Of a stretch of DNA of 64,000 bases, positions 33,740 through 43,739 are shown piece by piece. Within the stretch, counting starts at the first letter, position 1. Each line of letters starts with the position of its first letter. The position numbers were made by a program, and so were the translations under genes. The notes under the pieces are model-generated. The model saw nothing but the letters and a program-made list of their open reading frames with translations. It searched no databases and was not told the DNA's origin. Source of the DNA: Pinus tabuliformis (taxonomy: Eukaryota; Streptophyta; Pinopsida; Pinales; Pinaceae); assembly GCA_031772625.1 (NCBI GenBank), contig CM062810.1:869321650-869385649 (forward strand), given 5' to 3'.

Positions 33740-34941
33740 TGTTGGAAATAATACTGAGAGGGGGGGTGAATCAGTATTATCAAGCAATTTACCAAATCTT
33801 CCTTATTTGATCTTTTGAATTATTCTTGCATATCAGTACCATAAAACAATGAGCATGAATAAAGAAAATAGACAGTCACACCAAAGAACACAAGATGTAA
33901 GGTGGAAACCCAATGCGGGAGAAAACCACCTGCTGCAATATGTCTCTATCTTCTTTCAAGAAATTCTTTTTACAATGATTTTGTACTGGTGCAGTCCTTT
34001 ACCAGCACGCAGGCTGCAACCTGCAGAGAGCTACAACTCTCCCTCGTTTTCCAGTTTCTCCTGGAAGGGAGCTACAACCCCCTACTTCTTTTCATGAAGA
34101 ATCAAAAGATCAACAAGTATATAACAGATACAGTCCACTACAGATATCAGATCAGTAATTACAGAAATAACCCAGAACACCTTATGAACAGAAATATACA
34201 GTCAACAGATCATCTTAAGACAGGGACGCATATTTTCTTTCTGTGACCTGTGACTGGACGCAGTCTACCTTCCACTGTTCTGCGTGCCGACGCACTGTTC
34301 CTCTATGCTTTGCTGCGACCGGCGCACTCAGAAACACTATCGCGCCGCGTCTTTTGCTTCAGAGACGCACCCAATAACACAGTCGCGCCGCGTCCTTTGC
34401 CTCAGAGACGCACCTGAGCTTTTACTGTACTGCGTCCCGGCGCACTTTCCCTTCACTGAACCTGCGTCCCTTCAGATATAAAAGATATGAGGACTTCAGA
34501 ACCAACCCAAACACTCAGATCCACAGATCTGATCATGCGCCATAGAGATCACAGTCCATTAGAAGATTCGCCTTCATAGATCTGGACTAGATCTCACCAA
34601 AAGATATTCAACCACGATGATGATTAATCCAAATGAACTCCTTTGCTTTATATAGGCAAGCTTCTCCTCAAAACATGGAACAAAACCACGAGCCGACACC
34701 ATAGAAACACAAAACCGTCGGCTAGATACCACACAAGAAACCCCCACGTGCTTTTCTCTGCCTTGAAATGTGTGCACTGGGCGGACGCACCTCCTGAGCA
34801 GCTGGCCTGCGTCCCTGGACGCGGGTTCTGTATGGTATACCTGCGGGGACGCACTTGCTGAACATATTTCCTGCGTCCTTCTTGATTTATCACCTGAATG
34901 GGTTTGCCATCAAGGACAACACCTGAATCATAATGCCAACA
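33740..34941 (-). repeat. copia 3' LTR
   Basis: TGTTGGAAATAATACTGAG ... CATAATGCCAACA on +. It contains many TGCGTC/GACGCA words, often paired as near-palindromes (TGCGTGCCGACGCA at about 34281, TGCGTCCCGGCGCA at about 34431), clustered at 34225-34475 and again at 34775-34880. Confidence 0.95.
34646..34655 (-). promoter_or_regulatory. copia LTR TATA box candidate
   Basis: The minus strand reads CCTATATAAAG here, about 290 bp into the LTR in element orientation. The identical word is in the 5' LTR near 41024-41034, where it would drive element transcription. This would put the 34775-34880 palindromes in U3 and the 34225-34475 cluster in the transcribed R/U5 part. Confidence 0.6.
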
Positions 34942-35150
34942 ATCTCCCCCTTTGGACTTGATGGAAACCACATAATCTTCAGCTTCATTCTCCCCCTTTG
35001 ACATCAAGGGCAAAGGGTATGCTCCCCCTATGCTTATGCATCTCCAGATCTGTAACCAGAAATCCATCATGAAGGAGATAGAGACATATTGCAGCTATTT
35101 CCAAGATCTCCTTCTCCATAATGCCAACAATGCATTATGTGCTCCCCCTG
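34942..35150 (-). promoter_or_regulatory. copia polypurine tract and three further purine blocks
   Basis: Next to the 3' LTR the minus strand reads CCAAAGGGGGAGATT (34942-34956), the polypurine tract for plus-strand priming. AGGGGGAG-like blocks recur at 34988-35000, 35021-35030 and 35141-35150. Repeated polypurine blocks are a described trait of Sireviruses. This region is the 3' untranslated part between the RNase H stop (35177) and the LTR. Confidence 0.75.
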
Positions 35151-35176
35151 AGCCTATACCACCAATAGGAAGATGA

Positions 35177-36127
35177 TCAACAGTAAGATGATGCATCAAC
35201 AACCCCCAGCTTTTGCCTGAGGTATTCAAAAGTGTCCCTGGGCAATGGTTTGGTGAAAATATCAGCAACTTGTTCCTTAGAAGGAACATACTCCAACTTG
35301 ACCTTCTGTTCAAGTACTTGTTCCCGGAGAAAATGGTACTTGATTGGTATGTGCTTGGTTTTTGAATGCATAACCGGATTCTTTGAGATGCTGATTGCAC
35401 TTGTGTTGTCACATAAGATAGGGATTGGAGGAGTACAAGTGATTTGATAATCCTGCAAATTCTGCATCATCCAAAGGAGTTGGGTGCAACAAGATGCAGC
35501 CGCAACATATTCTGCTTCAGCTGTAGACAAGGCAATTGAACTCTGTTTCTTGCTGAACCAAGAGACCAGTCTGGGACCCATAAAGAACGCACCACCACTT
35601 GTGCTTTTCCTGTCATCCACGCTTCCGGCCCAATCTGCATCTGTATAGGCATGAAGAGTAAGATCTGTATCTCTAGGATACCATAAGCCATAATTTTGAG
35701 TCCCTTGAAGATATTTGAAAATTCTCTTCACTGCTTGAAGATGAGTCTCCTTCGGATTTGCCTGAAATCTTCCAACTATTCCAACTGCATGCATGATGTC
35801 TGGTCGGGTACCTGTCAAATATAGTAAACTTCCAATCATAGATCTGTAGGTTGGTTGATGTACTGCTGCAGATTCATCATTTGCACTGAGACTACATCCT
35901 GTGACCATGGGTGTACATACTGGTTTTGCATCTTCCATGCCATATTTCTTCAAAATCTGCTTGAGATACTTGGTTTGAGATAAAAAGATTCCTCCTTCCT
36001 TCTGTTGGATTTGCAAACCAAGGAAATATGTCAGTTCTCCTAGCAAGGACATTTCAAATTCTTTCTGCATGACTGAGGCAAAGCTTTGACTCATAGCTTC
36101 TTCATTGCTGCCAAAAAATAATGTCAT
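35177..36127 (-). CDS. copia pol, RT end and RNase H (second frame)
   Basis: This frame carries the rest of Pol after the frameshift near 36108-36115. It begins inside the RT just past the YVDD box ([17 protein letters not shown]) and continues with [20 protein letters not shown] and [13 protein letters not shown]. RNase H has its four acidic residues in context: YTDADWAGS (Asp163), [10 protein letters not shown] (Glu204), [10 protein letters not shown] (Asp240) and [13 protein letters not shown] (Asp289). The stop is at 35177 after [10 protein letters not shown]. RNase H degrades the RNA strand during cDNA synthesis. It has no own start codon in biology: it is part of the Gag-Pol polyprotein, and the first Met shown lies within RT. 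Unlike the gypsy copies, this part has no internal stops, which fits a recent insertion. Confidence 0.9.
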   Translation of the reverse strand: MTLFFGSNEEAMSQSFASVMQKEFEMSLLGELTYFLGLQIQQKEGGIFLSQTKYLKQILKKYGMEDAKPVCTPMVTGCSLSANDESAAVHQPTYRSMIGSLLYLTGTRPDIMHAVGIVGRFQANPKETHLQAVKRIFKYLQGTQNYGLWYPRDTDLTLHAYTDADWAGSVDDRKSTSGGAFFMGPRLVSWFSKKQSSIALSTAEAEYVAAASCCTQLLWMMQNLQDYQITCTPPIPILCDNTSAISISKNPVMHSKTKHIPIKYHFLREQVLEQKVKLEYVPSKEQVADIFTKPLPRDTFEYLRQKLGVVDASSYC

Positions 36128-39100
36128 CTACATACACAACAAGTATTAGCAATTTGTCATTTTCAACTTTTATATACAGATTGCTATCTGCTGAACCTTT
36201 TAAGAAACCTTGTTGATGAAGATATTTGTCCAACCGGTAGTACCAAGCCCTTGGAGCTTGTTTGAGACCATAGAGAGCCTTTTTCAATCGGCATACAAGA
36301 TTTGGATCATTTCCAAGAATGAACCCATCTGGCTGTTCAATGTATACTTCTTCTTCCAGGTCTCCATTCAAAAAGGCTGATTTCACATCCATTTGAAATA
36401 CTTTGAAGTTCTGAAAACTTGAGAGAGCAAGGAACATTCGGATGGCCTCAAGTCTTGCAACAGGAGAAAAAGTTTCTTCAAAGTCTATTCCTTCTTGCTG
36501 CGCATACCCTTTACAGACGAGTCTGGCTTTGTTTCTAATTACTTCTCCATTTTCATTCAATTTATTTTTGAAGACCCATTTTGTTCCAATAACATTCTTA
36601 TCTTTTGGTCTAGGAACCAGCTCCCAAGTGTTGTTCTTTTCGATTTGCTCAAGTTTTTCATCCATTGCTTTCACCCAACATTCATCTTTGCATGCCTCTT
36701 TCACATTTTGTGGTTCGGTGGAGGAAAGTAATGCCAAATAGCTTGAAGCTTCTGCAACTGTTCTTCTAGTTTGTATACCTGCTTCTTTTTGTCCCATGAT
36801 CTGAGATTCTGGATGGTTCTTCTGAACATATCTGGATGGAGTCTTTTCTTCTATTCTTGTCCGTTCTTCTGCTTCTTCGTGAGGTTCTTCTTGAGATTCT
36901 TCTTGAGGTTCTTCTTCTTCATCATTCTGTCTTTGAGGGTAGCTCTCATCTTCTTCGATGTCTTCACGATGTATTTGCCTAGGAATATATCCCTTTTCAT
37001 CAACCACTACATCAATGCTGTCAACAATTCTGCCAAGTCTTTTATTGTAGCATTTGTATGCTTTGCTATGTGGAGAATAGCCAAGAAGAATGCCTTCATC
37101 TGCTCTAGGATCAAGTTTGCCAAGCTGCTCCTCAGTATTCTTGATATAGCATTTGCTCCCAAATATTTTGAAGTGCTTTACTGAAGGAGTTTTACCACTC
37201 CAAAGCTCATGAGGGGTTTGAGTGCTGTTCACCCGGACATTTGTCTTGTTGAGAATAATAACCACAGTATATGCAGCCTCACCCCAGAAGGTTGCGGGGG
37301 TTCCTGATTCATCAAGCATAGCACGAGCCATTTGTTGGATTGTTCTGTTCATTCTTTCAACAACTCCATTTTGCTGAGGCGTTCTAGCTGTAGAGAATTC
37401 TCTCCTTATCCCATGTTCATCACAGAAATCGAAAAATTCATTTGAAGTAAATTCCCCACCTCTGTCAGATCTGAGGCACTTAATTTTGTGACCTGATTCA
37501 TTTTCAGCCAAGGCTTTGAAGGTTTTGAATTTTTCGAATGCTTCATCTTTGTGCTTCATAAGACCTAACCAAACAAACCTGGAGAAATCGTCAATAAATA
37601 ATATCAAGTATTCCTCTCCTCTAGGTGTTCTTTTTCTGAATGGTCCACATACATCTGTATGTACTAGCTCAAGAGGCATGCTGGCTGATCCTTCTTTCTC
37701 TGGAAAGTTAGTTCTGGTTTGTTTTCCAAACTGACATGATCTGCATATGGTGTTGTCAGGAATTTTGATATCTGGGAGATCGCGAACTGCCTGATATTTG
37801 CAAGCTTTCCTTATTTGTGAGAAGCTTAGATGTCCCAACCTTCGATGCCATAACCAGTGCTCTTCATTCTTGCTTAGATAGCATTGTTGTTGTCCTTCAT
37901 CAAATATGTATAGATTATTTGGAGTTCTCTTTCCTTTGAGAACTGTTTTACCTGTATCAAGATCACGAACAAGGCATCCATTTGATCTGAATATAACCTC
38001 GGTTCTTTGATCACACATCTGGCTGACACTTAGTAGATTATGCTTCAATCCATCAACAAACAAAACATTTCCAGCCTTAACATCTTCTTTTAAAGGAGCA
38101 ATACCTTTTCCTTTTATAGTTGCAGGAGTATCATTTCCAAAAGAGACTTTCTTTCCCTTTTCTAAATTAGAATAAGACTCAAGTTTTTCTTTATCACCTG
38201 TCATATGCTTCGAACATCCACTGTCAATGTACCATAGATTTTCTTGTCCTTCTGCATAAAATGCTATCCCACATCTTTCTGTTTGAGGTTCCTTTATTCT
38301 CCATGTTTTGGCGCCTGAGGCTTGTTCCTTTTTCTGCTCTTGTACCTTTCTTTCCGGAAACCTGCTTCTGCATTCAAAGTCTTTATGTCCAAAATTATTG
38401 CAAATAGAACATTCAACTTCATTTTCAAGAGCTGAAAAGTTGTTATAGGTCCTTTTTGTAATCCCTGTCATACTTCTTTGTTTTTGAGCTTCCCTAGTCA
38501 TGATTGTTTTATACGCAACACATTGAGCTGCTTTGTGACCAAAGTTATGGCAAGAAAAGCATTGTCCATTGAAGAAGCTTCTGCGATTATTGGATCTACC
38601 AGCCAACTGATTGTAATTTCTATTTTCATCTATTCTTGAACCAAATTGAGAAGATTTTACCTGTGGCTTGTTGTGGCTTTTGTTCACCCTTAAGCTGGAT
38701 TGCCCCTGATAGTTTCTGCTTGACATTTGTCCCTGCTTTACCTGATGATCTTCCTTATGCTCTTGCTCATTTCTTCTTGCTGCATCAAGATAACTTTTTG
38801 AAGTGGATGCTTGAGAAGTTTCTCCATTATAGCCCAAACCTGTCTTATTTAGTGGAGACCGCTGCACACTGATAATCTCATCCAAAGTTTCAGATCCTTT
38901 GACAAACTTGAGATTAATAGTTTTTGTTTTCTCAATTTCTTTTCTAAGACCAACAATTTCACCTTCTAATTTTTCAAGATGTTTTTCCTTTTCATCAATT
39001 TGGAATTGTAGAGTATCAATAATCATGTTCTTTTCTTCTATGCATCTCTTGAGTCTAGTAATTTCATCATAAAGGTTATCCACATCTACAGCATCCTCAT

Positions 39101-40058
39101 AATCATCATCTTCAAATGCCATTAACAACCTATATTTATTACCTTGTTCATCTTCATCACTGTTTGATAAGCCATCACTATCTTCATGGGTGTAGTAGCT
39201 TTTCTTGCTTTGTTTCTTGTTCCATCTAACTGGTTCCTTTCCTTTATCCTTATAAGAGCATTTTGCAGCATAATGACCTACTCTTCCACAAGCAAAGCAT
39301 TTGAAAGGTAGCTTACCTCTGAACCTTCCAGAACCTCTTTGAAGATTTCTGACAAAATTTGATTCTTCTTCCTCTTCTTCTGGATCATGGCTTGCTTCAT
39401 AGTAATCTTCTTTGCCTGATGCTTTAAAAGCAGCCTCCCTTCTGTCTGATGGTCCTCCCTTTCTCATTTCATAAGCAGTTAGAATTCCATGTAGCTGAGA
39501 CATAGTAAGAACACGGAGATTTTCTTTTTCTTCTATTGCAGATACTTTGGATTCAAACTTGGGGGATAATGATCTTAGAATCTTTTGAACTACTAGAGAC
39601 TCCTTTACTTCTTCACCCAAATTTTTCATACAATTTACAATCTCATCTACCCGAAGAAAATAATTAGCCACACTTTCATCATTATACATCTTGAGAGTCT
39701 CATATTGAATTCTGAGAGTTTGAAGTTTGGCTTGTTTTACCTGTTCATCTCCTTCATAGCTTGTGATCATTTTGTCCCATATTTCTTTTGCTGATTTGAA
39801 GTGCATTACCTTCATGAATTCTGTTTGGGATATACTTCCTAATAGAGTACTGACTGCTTTTGCATTTGTTTCATACTTCTTTTTCTCAGCTGGATCTGTA
39901 GGAGTAGCTGAAGGAAAAGCATAGCCTGTTTCTACAATGTCCCAAACTTCAGTACCAAGAGATTGAAGATATGCAGTAACTCTTACCTTCCAATAATTGA
40001 AGTTTGTCCCATCAAAAACTGGTGGCCTGATTGATGCTTCTCTCTCGTAGTTGCTCAT
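36102..40058 (-). CDS. copia Gag-Pol: Gag, protease, integrase, RT (1318 aa, frameshifted at the RT active site)
   Basis: ATG at 40058 ([17 protein letters not shown]) lies 46 bp inside the primer site. Residues 1-200 are a Gag of UBN2/DUF4219 type. CCHC knuckles lie at 254-267, 500-513 and 550-563, with a charged coiled coil at about 330-385 between the first two. The protease motif is [13 protein letters not shown] (Asp612). The pre-integrase HRRLGHLSF is at about 738. Integrase D802, D865 and E901 sit in [20 protein letters not shown] and [13 protein letters not shown] follows with [27 protein letters not shown] (Asp1224) and YVDD (1309-1312). Six residues later the frame stops, because a run of T in the coding strand at about 36111 is one base longer than the continuation requires. 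Either the copy is dead or a sequencing error in the homopolymer is responsible. A single ORF without a gag-pol stop is usual for copia. Confidence 0.93.
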   Translation of the reverse strand: MSNYEREASIRPPVFDGTNFNYWKVRVTAYLQSLGTEVWDIVETGYAFPSATPTDPAEKKKYETNAKAVSTLLGSISQTEFMKVMHFKSAKEIWDKMITSYEGDEQVKQAKLQTLRIQYETLKMYNDESVANYFLRVDEIVNCMKNLGEEVKESLVVQKILRSLSPKFESKVSAIEEKENLRVLTMSQLHGILTAYEMRKGGPSDRREAAFKASGKEDYYEASHDPEEEEEESNFVRNLQRGSGRFRGKLPFKCFACGRVGHYAAKCSYKDKGKEPVRWNKKQSKKSYYTHEDSDGLSNSDEDEQGNKYRLLMAFEDDDYEDAVDVDNLYDEITRLKRCIEEKNMIIDTLQFQIDEKEKHLEKLEGEIVGLRKEIEKTKTINLKFVKGSETLDEIISVQRSPLNKTGLGYNGETSQASTSKSYLDAARRNEQEHKEDHQVKQGQMSSRNYQGQSSLRVNKSHNKPQVKSSQFGSRIDENRNYNQLAGRSNNRRSFFNGQCFSCHNFGHKAAQCVAYKTIMTREAQKQRSMTGITKRTYNNFSALENEVECSICNNFGHKDFECRSRFPERKVQEQKKEQASGAKTWRIKEPQTERCGIAFYAEGQENLWYIDSGCSKHMTGDKEKLESYSNLEKGKKVSFGNDTPATIKGKGIAPLKEDVKAGNVLFVDGLKHNLLSVSQMCDQRTEVIFRSNGCLVRDLDTGKTVLKGKRTPNNLYIFDEGQQQCYLSKNEEHWLWHRRLGHLSFSQIRKACKYQAVRDLPDIKIPDNTICRSCQFGKQTRTNFPEKEGSASMPLELVHTDVCGPFRKRTPRGEEYLILFIDDFSRFVWLGLMKHKDEAFEKFKTFKALAENESGHKIKCLRSDRGGEFTSNEFFDFCDEHGIRREFSTARTPQQNGVVERMNRTIQQMARAMLDESGTPATFWGEAAYTVVIILNKTNVRVNSTQTPHELWSGKTPSVKHFKIFGSKCYIKNTEEQLGKLDPRADEGILLGYSPHSKAYKCYNKRLGRIVDSIDVVVDEKGYIPRQIHREDIEEDESYPQRQNDEEEEPQEESQEEPHEEAEERTRIEEKTPSRYVQKNHPESQIMGQKEAGIQTRRTVAEASSYLALLSSTEPQNVKEACKDECWVKAMDEKLEQIEKNNTWELVPRPKDKNVIGTKWVFKNKLNENGEVIRNKARLVCKGYAQQEGIDFEETFSPVARLEAIRMFLALSSFQNFKVFQMDVKSAFLNGDLEEEVYIEQPDGFILGNDPNLVCRLKKALYGLKQAPRAWYYRLDKYLHQQGFLKGSADSNLYIKVENDKLLILVVYVDDIIFWQQ

Positions 40059-40103
40059 GATGAACGATCTACCTTCAAGCGATCAAGCTTTTCTGAAGGA
40101 CCT

Positions 40104-40115
40104 GCTCTGATACCA
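40104..40115 (-). promoter_or_regulatory. copia primer-binding site, initiator tRNA-Met type
   Basis: The minus strand reads TGGTATCAGAGC two bases inside the 5' LTR. This is the standard complement of the plant initiator tRNA-Met 3' end. Confidence 0.93.
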
Positions 40116-40117
40116 AT

Positions 40118-41319
40118 TGTTGGAAATAATACTGAGAGGGGGGGTGAATCAGTATTATCAAGCAATTTACCAAATCTTCCTTATTTGATCTTTTGAATTA
40201 TTCTTGCATATCAGTACCATAAAACAATGAGCATGAATAAAGAAAATAGACAGTCACACCAAAGAACACAAGATGTAAGGTGGAAACCCAATGCGGGAGA
40301 AAACCACCTGCTGCAATATGTCTCTATCTTCTTTCAAGAAATTCTTTTTACAATGATTTTGTACTGGTGCAGTCCTTTACCAGCACGCAGGCTGCAACCT
40401 GCAGAGAGCTACAACTCTCTCTCGTTTTCCAGTTTCTCCTGGAAGGGAGCTACAACCCCCTACTTCTTTTCATGAAGAATCAAAAGATCAACAAGTATAT
40501 AACAGATACAGTCCACTACAGATATCAGATCAGTAATTACAGAAATAACCCAGAACACCTTATGAACAGAAATATACAGTCAACAGATCATCTTAAGACA
40601 GGGACGCATATTTTCTTTCTGTGACCTGCGACTGGACGCAGTCTACCTTCCACTGTTCTGCGTGCCGACGCACTGTTCCTCTATGCTTTGCTGCGACCGG
40701 CGCACTCAGAAACACTATCGCGCCGCGTCTTTTGCTTCAGAGACGCACCCAATAACACAGTCGCGCCGCGTCCTTTGCCTCAGAGACGCACCTGAGCTTT
40801 TACTGTACTGCGTCCCGGCGCACTTTCCCTTCACTGAACCTGCGTCCCTTCAGATATAAAAGATATGAGGACTTCAGAACCAACCCAAACACTCAGATCC
40901 ACAGATCTGATCATGCGCCATAGAGATCACAGTCCATTAGAAGATTCGCCTTCATAGATCTGGACTAGATCTCACCAAAAGATATTCAACCAAGATGATG
41001 ATTAATCCAAATGAACTCCTTTGCTTTATATAGGCAAGCTTCTCCTCAAAACATGGAACAAAACCACGAGCCGACACCATAGAAACACAAAACCGTCGGC
41101 TAGATACCACACAAGAAACCCCCACGTGCTTTTCTCTGCCTTGAAATGTGTGCACTGGGCGGACGCACCTCCTGAACGGCTGGCCTGCGTCCCTGGACGC
41201 GGGTTCTGTATGGTATACCTGCGGGGACGCACTTGCTGAACATATTTCCTGCGTCCTTCTTGATTTATCACCTGAATGGGTTTGCCATCAAGGACAACAC
41301 CTGAATCATAATGCCAACA
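40118..41319 (-). repeat. copia 5' LTR
   Basis: Same 1202 bp as 33740-34941. Differences seen are near 40420, 40629, 40993, 41176 and 41178. It is followed by TTTAG, the target duplication. Confidence 0.95.
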
Positions 41320-41324
41320 TTTAG

Positions 41325-42577
41325 AAATGAATTTGACCATATTTGTAATGCATTGACAAGAAATACCACACCTCAAACTCTCAAGATAGAAGGGTATATC
41401 AAGAAGAAAAAGGTAATAGTGTTGATTGATTTAGGTAGTACTCATAATTTATTCATTGTAAGATAGCCAATGAATTGAATTGCTTCATTTATCCAACACC
41501 AGAGTGTCAAGTAATGGTTGCAAATGGAGGAACCATAAATTGCTTTGGAAAGTGCCATAATATCAAGCTATCATGGGAGAATATGTCTTGAATAGTCCAA
41601 TGCTTTCCATTCCAATGGGTGGTGCAGATGTTGTACTAGGAGTCAAATGGCTACAATCTTTGGTTACAATAGCTTTTAATTTTTAAGAACATTTCTTTTT
41701 TTTGGGGGGGAAGGAAAGGAAGTTGAATTAATGGGTATCGAAGGGAAATTAGGAAAGATAATCAGCTCTAACAGCATGACAAAGCTTCTAAAGAAAGAAT
41801 AATGGGGTGTAATTACACAATTTTTTTCACTAGAGGTTCTGAAATCGAAATCATCTATTTCTCCAGATCTCAAAAACGTTTTGGACAATCATTCCAAGGT
41901 ATTTGAGACTCCCAAAGGCCTCCCATCTATTTGTGATCATGATCATGCTATTCATTTGATTCAAGGAAGTGTTCCCACAAACATTAGGCCTTACAGATAT
42001 CCATATGCCCAGAAGAGTGAAATTGAACATATGGTTGCAGAAATGCTAGACATTGGTATAATTCAACCTAGTCAAAGTTCTTTCTCTACTCCAGTGGTAT
42101 TAGTACACAAGAAGGATGCATCATGGCACGTGTGTGTGGATTATAGGGAGCTCAATAAAGTTACTATTAAAGATAAATTTCCCATTCCTGTCATTGATGA
42201 ATTATTGGATGAATTACATGGAGCAATTTACTTCACCAAGTTGGATCTTCATTGAGGACATCATCAAATCAGAATGAAGTCTGTAGAGATTCCAGAAATA
42301 ATGTTTAGAACTCATGAGGGTCATTATGAATTTTTGGTCATGCCTTTTGGCCTTACCAATGCACCTTCTACATTTCAAGGTTTGATTAATTCCATTTTGA
42401 AACCCTTCGTTAGAAAATTTGTGTTAGTATTTTTTTATGATATACTAATCTACAACAAGTCTTGGAAGGATCATGTTCAACATGTTGAGAGGTTGCTCAA
42501 ACTATTGGCGGAGAAATAATTATATACAAAATCCTCCAAATCTTTCTTTGGAGTACAAGAGGTGGAATATTTGGGTA
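41325..42577 (+). pseudogene. gypsy-A protease and reverse transcriptase
   Basis: The protease remnant has IKKKKVIVLIDLGSTHNLFI (active-site Asp present, as DLG rather than DSG) and later GGADVVLGVKWLQSL, the ILG-type element. RT: IRPYRYPYAQKSEIEHMVAE, FSTPVVLVHKKDASW, VCVDYRELNKVTIKDKFPIP, FTKLDLH then a stop, [18 protein letters not shown], and [20 protein letters not shown]. The catalytic FxDD box reads FYD here: the first of the two aspartates is Tyr, so the enzyme would be dead even without stops. After the thumb start (VEYLGTQL, about 42577) the sequence jumps to the end of integrase, so RNase H is missing. The A- and T-rich patch at 41680-41730 separates protease from RT. Confidence 0.85.
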
Positions 42578-43367
42578 CTCAATTAGCTCATAGCTCATTT
42601 TATCATCCTCAATCTGATGGGAAAACTAATATTGTGAAAAAATGTTTGGAATGATATCTTTGTTTCTTTGTATCTGATAAACAAACAAAATGGGTCAAGT
42701 GGTTGCCTCTCGTTGAATGGTGGTATAACACTTCATTCCATACTACAACAAAAATGACCTCATTTATGGCACTTTATGGATATCATCCACCATCCATCAC
42801 ATCATCTTTAAAAGAAAATTCTATGGTTCAATCATTGGAAGATCACATCGAGCATCAACAACAAGTTCTCAAACTCTTAAAGGATAACCTCACTTTGGCG
42901 CACAATAGAATGAAACAATAGGCAGATCAACATCGCAACAAAAGAAGTTTTGATGTAGATGACTGGGTATTTCTACGACTACAACCATACAAACAAATGC
43001 CCCTCAAGAAAGCTAAGAAGGATAATAAATTATCACCAAAGTATTATGGTCCATACAAGGTGTTACAAAATATCTGTACTATGGCATACAAATTGTAGCT
43101 TTCTGCATCTTCCCGAGTGCACCTAGTTTTCCATGTTTCATGCTTAAAGAGTGTTATAGGTGAGAAGATCCCAGTTCAAAAAATATTTCCAGAACATGAT
43201 GACGTAGGAAAAATCATATTGGAGTCCGAAGGAGTCACAAAAACAAGAAATTGATAGCTACTAAATCGATAAATTTAGAGTATCTCATCAACTAGAAGAA
43301 CTTACCCATTGAAGATTCCACATGGGAGGATGAGAATTTTATACAGAAGCATTTAGAACTACTCAAG
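42578..43367 (+). pseudogene. gypsy-A integrase C-terminal part with chromodomain
   Basis: Immediately after the deletion scar the sequence reads SSFYHPQSDGKTNIVKKCLE, the region of the catalytic Glu, where the usual Glu is replaced by Asn-Ile in this reading. Then come PLVEWWYNTSFHTTTKMTSF, ALYGYHPPSI, VFLRLQPYKQMPLKK and SPKYYGPYKVLQ (the GPY/F module), followed by SSRVHLVFHVSCLK. At the end EYLIN, a stop in place of Trp, KNLPIEDSTWEDENFIQKH and LELLKF match the C-terminal half of a chromodomain, which in chromoviruses directs insertion to marked chromatin. The first two catalytic Asp of integrase are deleted. A short purine run GAAGGAGAGGGGCA (43388-43401) precedes the LTR as polypurine tract. 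Confidence 0.85.
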
Positions 43368-43401
43368 TTTTGAGGAATTTTTTTTTTGAAGGAGAGGGGC
43401 A

Positions 43402-43734
43402 TGTTATGTCCCTATACTGCTATTGTAACCCCTTATTGTTATTAGTGCAACCCTCTTATTGTACTATTGTGTCCATATAGTCCCCATGTTGCTATTATTA
43501 TGCCCCATAGAATCCCACTATTGTTATTGTTGTGCCCCTACAATATTATTGTTGTGTAGGCTTTGATTGTATTGAGACCCCTTAGACTCCTATATATAGA
43601 AAGGAGGTCTTATGATTTGTATCATCCAAGAATTGTTCATCTGTGTAATGTAAAGGAAGATGCCCCCTCGAAGAGGCTTATTTTTAGGTCATTGATCTAT
43701 CTTTCTGATCTTTTTGTGAGCTAGTTCCATAACA
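43402..43734 (+). repeat. gypsy-A 3' LTR
   Basis: TGTTATGTCCC ... TTCCATAACA, 333 bp, with TATA-like CTATATATAG at about 43590-43599. It is followed by ACGTA, the partner of ATGTA before the 5' LTRs. Confidence 0.9.
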
Positions 43735-43739
43735 ACGTA

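Larger units (their letters stand above)
33740..41319 (-). mobile_element. young Ty1/copia (Sirevirus-like) element, 7580 bp
   Basis: Two 1202-bp LTRs (33740-34941 and 40118-41319) with TGTTGG/CCAACA ends are flanked by an exact 5-bp target duplication TTTAG (33735-33739 and 41320-41324). On the minus strand: primer site, one Gag-Pol frame with a single frameshift, polypurine tracts. The LTRs differ at about five positions by eye, so the insertion is recent compared with everything around it. Integrase before RT defines copia. Gag type, repeated polypurine blocks and CG-rich palindromic repeats in the LTR are Sirevirus-like traits; the lineage call is inference. Confidence 0.95.
18888..43734 (+). 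mobile_element. gypsy-A: chromodomain Ty3/gypsy element, interrupted twice
   Basis: Its parts in + strand order are: 5' LTR 18888-19214, leader to 19768, gypsy-B insertion, continuation at 32542, gag 32829-33734, copia insertion, protease-RT 41325-42577, integrase C-terminus with chromodomain to 43367, polypurine tract, 3' LTR 43402-43734. ATGTA before the 5' LTR (18883-18887) and ACGTA after the 3' LTR (43735-43739) form a 5-bp target duplication with one change. Without its two guests the element is only about 4 kb because RNase H and most of integrase are deleted. It cannot transpose by itself. Chromodomain plus RT type place it among chromoviruses. Confidence 0.85.

Noticed and set aside
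33849-34246. Plus-strand frames repeated at 40227-40624
   Set aside because: Present twice only because they sit in the two LTRs; they are antisense to the element and have no domain.
34648-35070. Minus-strand 140-codon frame across the copia 3' LTR, and the 116-codon partner at 41026-41376
   Set aside because: They run through LTR and untranslated sequence and differ after the LTR edge, so they are chance frames in a GC-richer region.
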